NCBI GenBank assembly: GCA_025352585.1
Contig: JANXTD010000687.1
Span: forward strand, 1 to 15,478
Origin: Fimbriiglobus sp.
Lineage (GTDB): Bacteria; Planctomycetota; Planctomycetia; Gemmatales; Gemmataceae
DNA: 15,478 nt
Reading direction: 5' to 3'
Under the pieces are notes generated by a model. It saw nothing but the letters and a program-made list of their open reading frames with translations, was not told the origin of the DNA and searched no databases. Of this stretch, positions 12,663-15,478 are shown in pieces. Numbering within the stretch: position 1 is the first letter of the stretch; every line of letters begins with the position of its first letter. The translations under genes were made by a program, and so were the position numbers.

Positions 12663-15478
12663 TTACGTCCCCGCGTCGCCGGCGAGCCACGGCCGCACGC
12701 GCTGGGCGAGTGCCCACAGCCGCGCCGCCACGCCGCCGACCTCGACGGCCAGCCGCGCCGCCACCCGCCGGTACGCCGCCGCGGTGCCCACCAGGCGCTC
12801 CTTGACGGCACAACTCTCGGCGGCGACGCGCAGGTCCTTCTTCGCCTCGGCAAACGCCGCGGACTTGTCGGCGGCGCGCTGCACCGTCAGCAGCGCCTCG
12901 GCCATCTTCAAGACGACGCGCACCCCGTCCGGCTGGCCGACCGGCTCGACGCGGTCGAGGTAGTCGTCGGCCGCGTCGCGGTCGCCCCGGAGCGTGGCGA
13001 ACAGCGCGAGCCAGGCGAGGAAGTCGGGCAGCGACTCGTCGTCGGGGTCGTCGGACTCCGCGTCGGCCGCCAGCACCGCCTTCGCGACCTCCTCGGCCTT
13101 GGCCGCGTCGCCGAGTTGCTGGTAGGCGTCGAAGAGCACGCGCATCATCCAGGCCGCGCGCTCGGGCCGCTCCGCCCAGTCGGCGAGCCAGGCGACGGCC
13201 AGCGGGAACTGCCGCGCCTCGACCAGCACCCGGCCGGCCCGCGCCCACGACTCGTCGTCCTGCCGCAACAGTTCGCTGAAGCGCTGCACCGTCGCCGCGG
13301 CGTTGGCCGGACTGCCGAGGTCGCTCAGCCCGGCGGCGTAGGCCAGCACCGCCTCGCGGCCGGCGTCGCGGTCGCGCTCCGCCAAGGGCGCGAGCAAGTC
13401 CGCGACCCGCGCCGTCTTGTTCTCGACCAGCAGGGTGGCGACCCAGACGGCCGCCGCCTGCGGGGTCACCGCCTCGCCGGTCGCCGCCCGCGTCAACTCT
13501 TCTTCCGCCTCCGCGACCCAGCCGGCCTCGCGGAACTTCGCCACGCACTCGTGCAGCACCCCGCGCGTCACCGTCAAGTCGGTGAGCATCGCCCGGAAGG
13601 TCGAACGCGCCTCTTCGAGGTGCCCCTGCCGCGCCGCGACCTGCACCACGCGCAGCCGCACGTACGGCCCGTCGGCGTGCTCCTTCAACTTGGCCAGCGT
13701 CTTCGCCGCGCCGCTCAGGTCGTCGGTCTCGAGTTGCGTCGTGATCAGTTGCAGCCCGGCCGCCTGGAACGCCGGGTCCAACTCGAAGGCGCGTTGGTAG
13801 TCGTCCTTGGCCCCGCGGTTGTCGCCGAGGGTCTGGCGGGCCTCGCCGCGGATCAGGTGCGCGAAGGCGTCGCCGGGGTTCAGCCGCACGAGCTGGTCGG
13901 CCGCGTTGAGCCGGTCGCGTTCGCGGCCCAAGGCCTCGTACCACGTCGTGAGTTGCCGCCAGCCCCACGAGTAGTCGGTGTCCTCGGCGAGGATCGCCGC
14001 CATCTGCTCGACGGCGAGCGTGCGGTTGTCGCGCTGCGCCTCGACCCAGGCGGCCCGGCCGCGCAGCGTCAGCGGGTACGGCGGCTCGAACGACGCCGGC
14101 CGGCACGCCGCCAGGGCGTCGTCGTGCCGACCCAGGTTCGTCAGGATCTCGGCGCGGCGGTCGTGCCCCGACAAGAAGTGGGGGTAATGCGCGATCAGCG
14201 CGTCGCACGCCGTCAGGCGCACCTCGTCGTCGGCCTGCTCGCCGTCGGGGGTCTCCATCCAGAACACGGGTGCCCACGGGTTGAACTCGACGCCCTCCTC
14301 CCACGCCTCGCGCAGGATCTCCGCCGCTCGCTCGCCGGCGTCGAGGCCGTTCATCTCGTTGAGGGCCATTTGCAGGAAGACCGGCGGCCCCTCGCCGGGG
14401 GTCGTCGCCAGCTCGCGGAAGCCGCGCGTCGTCGCCTCCACGTCGTTGGTCCGCGCCGAGTATTGAATCTGCTTGACGATCACCTCGGGGCCGTTCAGGT
14501 GCTCTTGTAGCACGGCGAGCGCGGTGCGGGCCTCGCGGTACTCGCCGTCTTGCAGGCAGGTGTCGAACAGGACGACCGCCGCGGGCGAGTAGCCGGCGTG
14601 GATGCGCAGCGCCTCGCGCAAGTCGGCCTTGCCGCCCTCGCGGTCGCCGGTCTGAATCTTGGCGTCGCCGCGCATCATCAGGTGCAGTGGCGAGTCGGGC
14701 CGCAGCCGCATCAACTCCGAAGTCACTTCCAAAAAACTCTCGGGCTTGCCGACGTCGTTGTACCACTCGGCGAGTTGCTGCCAGCCCCAGAGGTAGTCGG
14801 GGTCCACGGCGACGAGGGCTTGCATCGGCGGGATGGCGCTAGCGTAGTTGCCCCGACGCGCCTCGACCCAGGCCGCGCGCCCCTGCAACACCAGCGGCAC
14901 GTCGGCGGCCATCGCGATCGGCCGGGCCGCTTCGAGCGCGTCGTCGAAGCGGCCGAGCATCCCCAACCGCTCCGCCTTGAGGTCGTAGGCCTCGACGTTC
15001 TTGGGGTCGAGTGCGATCGCCTTGTCGAGCGCCGCGACGATCTCGTTGGCCTGCGAAATCTCCGTGATCGTGCGGGCGTAGCGTAGCCAGGCACGCGGGT
15101 CGCCGGCGCGACTCACCGTCAACTCCTTGGCGAACTCTAGCGACTCGTTGGGCGCGTCGAGCCGGTCCGACCACATCACGACGGCGCGCCAGGCGCTCTC
15201 GAGCCGGGGGTCGCCGTGGGCGTCGAGCCGCACCGCCTGCTTGGCGTGGTCGAGCGCCTCGCGGCCGCGGTCGGCCTGCCACAACTGCTCCGCCAGCAGC
15301 CAGTGCGCGTGGGCCTCCGTCGCGGTGTGCGGCAACAGTTGCTGCAAGGCCACCAGGGCGTCGTCGCGCTGTTCGTTCTCGTTGAGCGCCTCGGCCAACT
15401 CGCGCGACGCCGGGATCCAGCCCGGCGCAATCGCGACGGCCTTGCGCAAGGCGTCGATGCGCTCCTCGGGCTGTTCGA
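12663..15478 (-). CDS. Large TPR-type helical repeat protein, 5' end cut by window
   Basis: The frame is open to the right edge, giving 937 visible residues with no start seen; in-frame codons upstream of the TTG at 15449 continue the helical pattern, so that TTG is probably not the start. The sequence consists of tetratricopeptide-like helical pairs, for example AALDKAIALDPKNVEAYDLK and DDYQRAFELDPAFQAAGLQL, expected to form a solenoid for protein-protein contacts. A block with GRAAWVEA, WGWQQL and RGDAK occurs twice in tandem, exactly 822 bases apart. The last 350 or so residues are Ala-rich helical sequence with weaker repeat match. No membrane helix or catalytic domain is visible in this portion; an N-terminal domain may lie beyond the edge. 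The 3' end is followed within 5 bases by inverted-repeat copy 2. I do not recognise a specific function. Confidence 0.88.
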   Translation of the reverse strand, partial: EQPEERIDALRKAVAIAPGWIPASRELAEALNENEQRDDALVALQQLLPHTATEAHAHWLLAEQLWQADRGREALDHAKQAVRLDAHGDPRLESAWRAVVMWSDRLDAPNESLEFAKELTVSRAGDPRAWLRYARTITEISQANEIVAALDKAIALDPKNVEAYDLKAERLGMLGRFDDALEAARPIAMAADVPLVLQGRAAWVEARRGNYASAIPPMQALVAVDPDYLWGWQQLAEWYNDVGKPESFLEVTSELMRLRPDSPLHLMMRGDAKIQTGDREGGKADLREALRIHAGYSPAAVVLFDTCLQDGEYREARTALAVLQEHLNGPEVIVKQIQYSARTNDVEATTRGFRELATTPGEGPPVFLQMALNEMNGLDAGERAAEILREAWEEGVEFNPWAPVFWMETPDGEQADDEVRLTACDALIAHYPHFLSGHDRRAEILTNLGRHDDALAACRPASFEPPYPLTLRGRAAWVEAQRDNRTLAVEQMAAILAEDTDYSWGWRQLTTWYEALGRERDRLNAADQLVRLNPGDAFAHLIRGEARQTLGDNRGAKDDYQRAFELDPAFQAAGLQLITTQLETDDLSGAAKTLAKLKEHADGPYVRLRVVQVAARQGHLEEARSTFRAMLTDLTVTRGVLHECVAKFREAGWVAEAEEELTRAATGEAVTPQAAAVWVATLLVENKTARVADLLAPLAERDRDAGREAVLAYAAGLSDLGSPANAAATVQRFSELLRQDDESWARAGRVLVEARQFPLAVAWLADWAERPERAAWMMRVLFDAYQQLGDAAKAEEVAKAVLAADAESDDPDDESLPDFLAWLALFATLRGDRDAADDYLDRVEPVGQPDGVRVVLKMAEALLTVQRAADKSAAFAEAKKDLRVAAESCAVKERLVGTAAAYRRVAARLAVEVGGVAARLWALAQRVRPWLAGDAGT
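13580..14960 (-). repeat. Tandem internal duplication within the TPR gene
   Basis: Two units, about 14400-14960 and 13580-14135, encode related segments of roughly 190 residues. Three anchors keep the same 822-base (274-codon) offset: GRAAWVEA (14863 and 14041), WGWQQL/WGWRQL (14773 and 13951) and the Gly of EHLNGP/EHADGP (14490 and 13668). The register is therefore free of insertions over at least 125 residues. Confidence 0.8.

Noticed and set aside
10837..14766. A 1309-codon minus-strand frame ending in the VOC domain
   Set aside because: Only the last 116 codons are a real domain. The rest runs out of frame through the permease and TPR genes and across inverted-repeat copy 2, with low-complexity Arg/Gly/Ala sequence.

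Overview
The window reads as a high-GC planctomycete chromosome segment, most likely from the Gemmata group. The clearest marker is a secreted protein built as a PVC-type membrane-bound dehydrogenase domain, then HEAT-like repeats, then a cytochrome c domain. Next to it is the SGNH-fold protein that commonly accompanies such genes in Planctomycetes. This placement rests on family recognition, not on a database search.

All ten supported genes lie on the minus strand, so transcription runs from high to low coordinates. In that order they are: a large TPR-type protein cut by the right edge (12663-15478); an ABC-2/NatB-like permease (11187-12485) whose stop overlaps a VOC/glyoxalase-like gene (10837-11187); a Nudix hydrolase (10331-10741); an SGNH-fold protein (9406-10266); the PVC cytochrome c protein (5804-9238); a sensor histidine kinase (4323-5807); a sigma-54-dependent response regulator (2862-4319); a SulP/STAS anion transporter (916-2694); and a LacD-like class I aldolase cut by the left edge (1-801). 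Coding density is high and no intergenic gap reaches 300 bases.

The central block is the most suggestive. The cytochrome gene overlaps the kinase gene by ATGA, and the kinase is followed after 3 bases by its NtrC-type partner regulator. An exported haem protein and a two-component system therefore appear to be made together. The regulator carries GAFTSA in place of GAFTGA, and the SGNH protein lacks two of the usual catalytic triad residues.

Two related long inverted-repeat elements (9264-9396 and 12518-12658) fill two of the intergenic gaps. Each begins a few bases after an upstream stop codon and ends about 25-32 bases before the next start codon. They share arm sequence and part of the loop, and they lie in opposite orientations. 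They look like members of a dispersed palindromic family and are the strongest non-coding signal here. I saw no tRNA, rRNA, CRISPR array, transposase or replication origin. I did not find a complete new defence or biosynthetic system; the unusual points are listed as findings.
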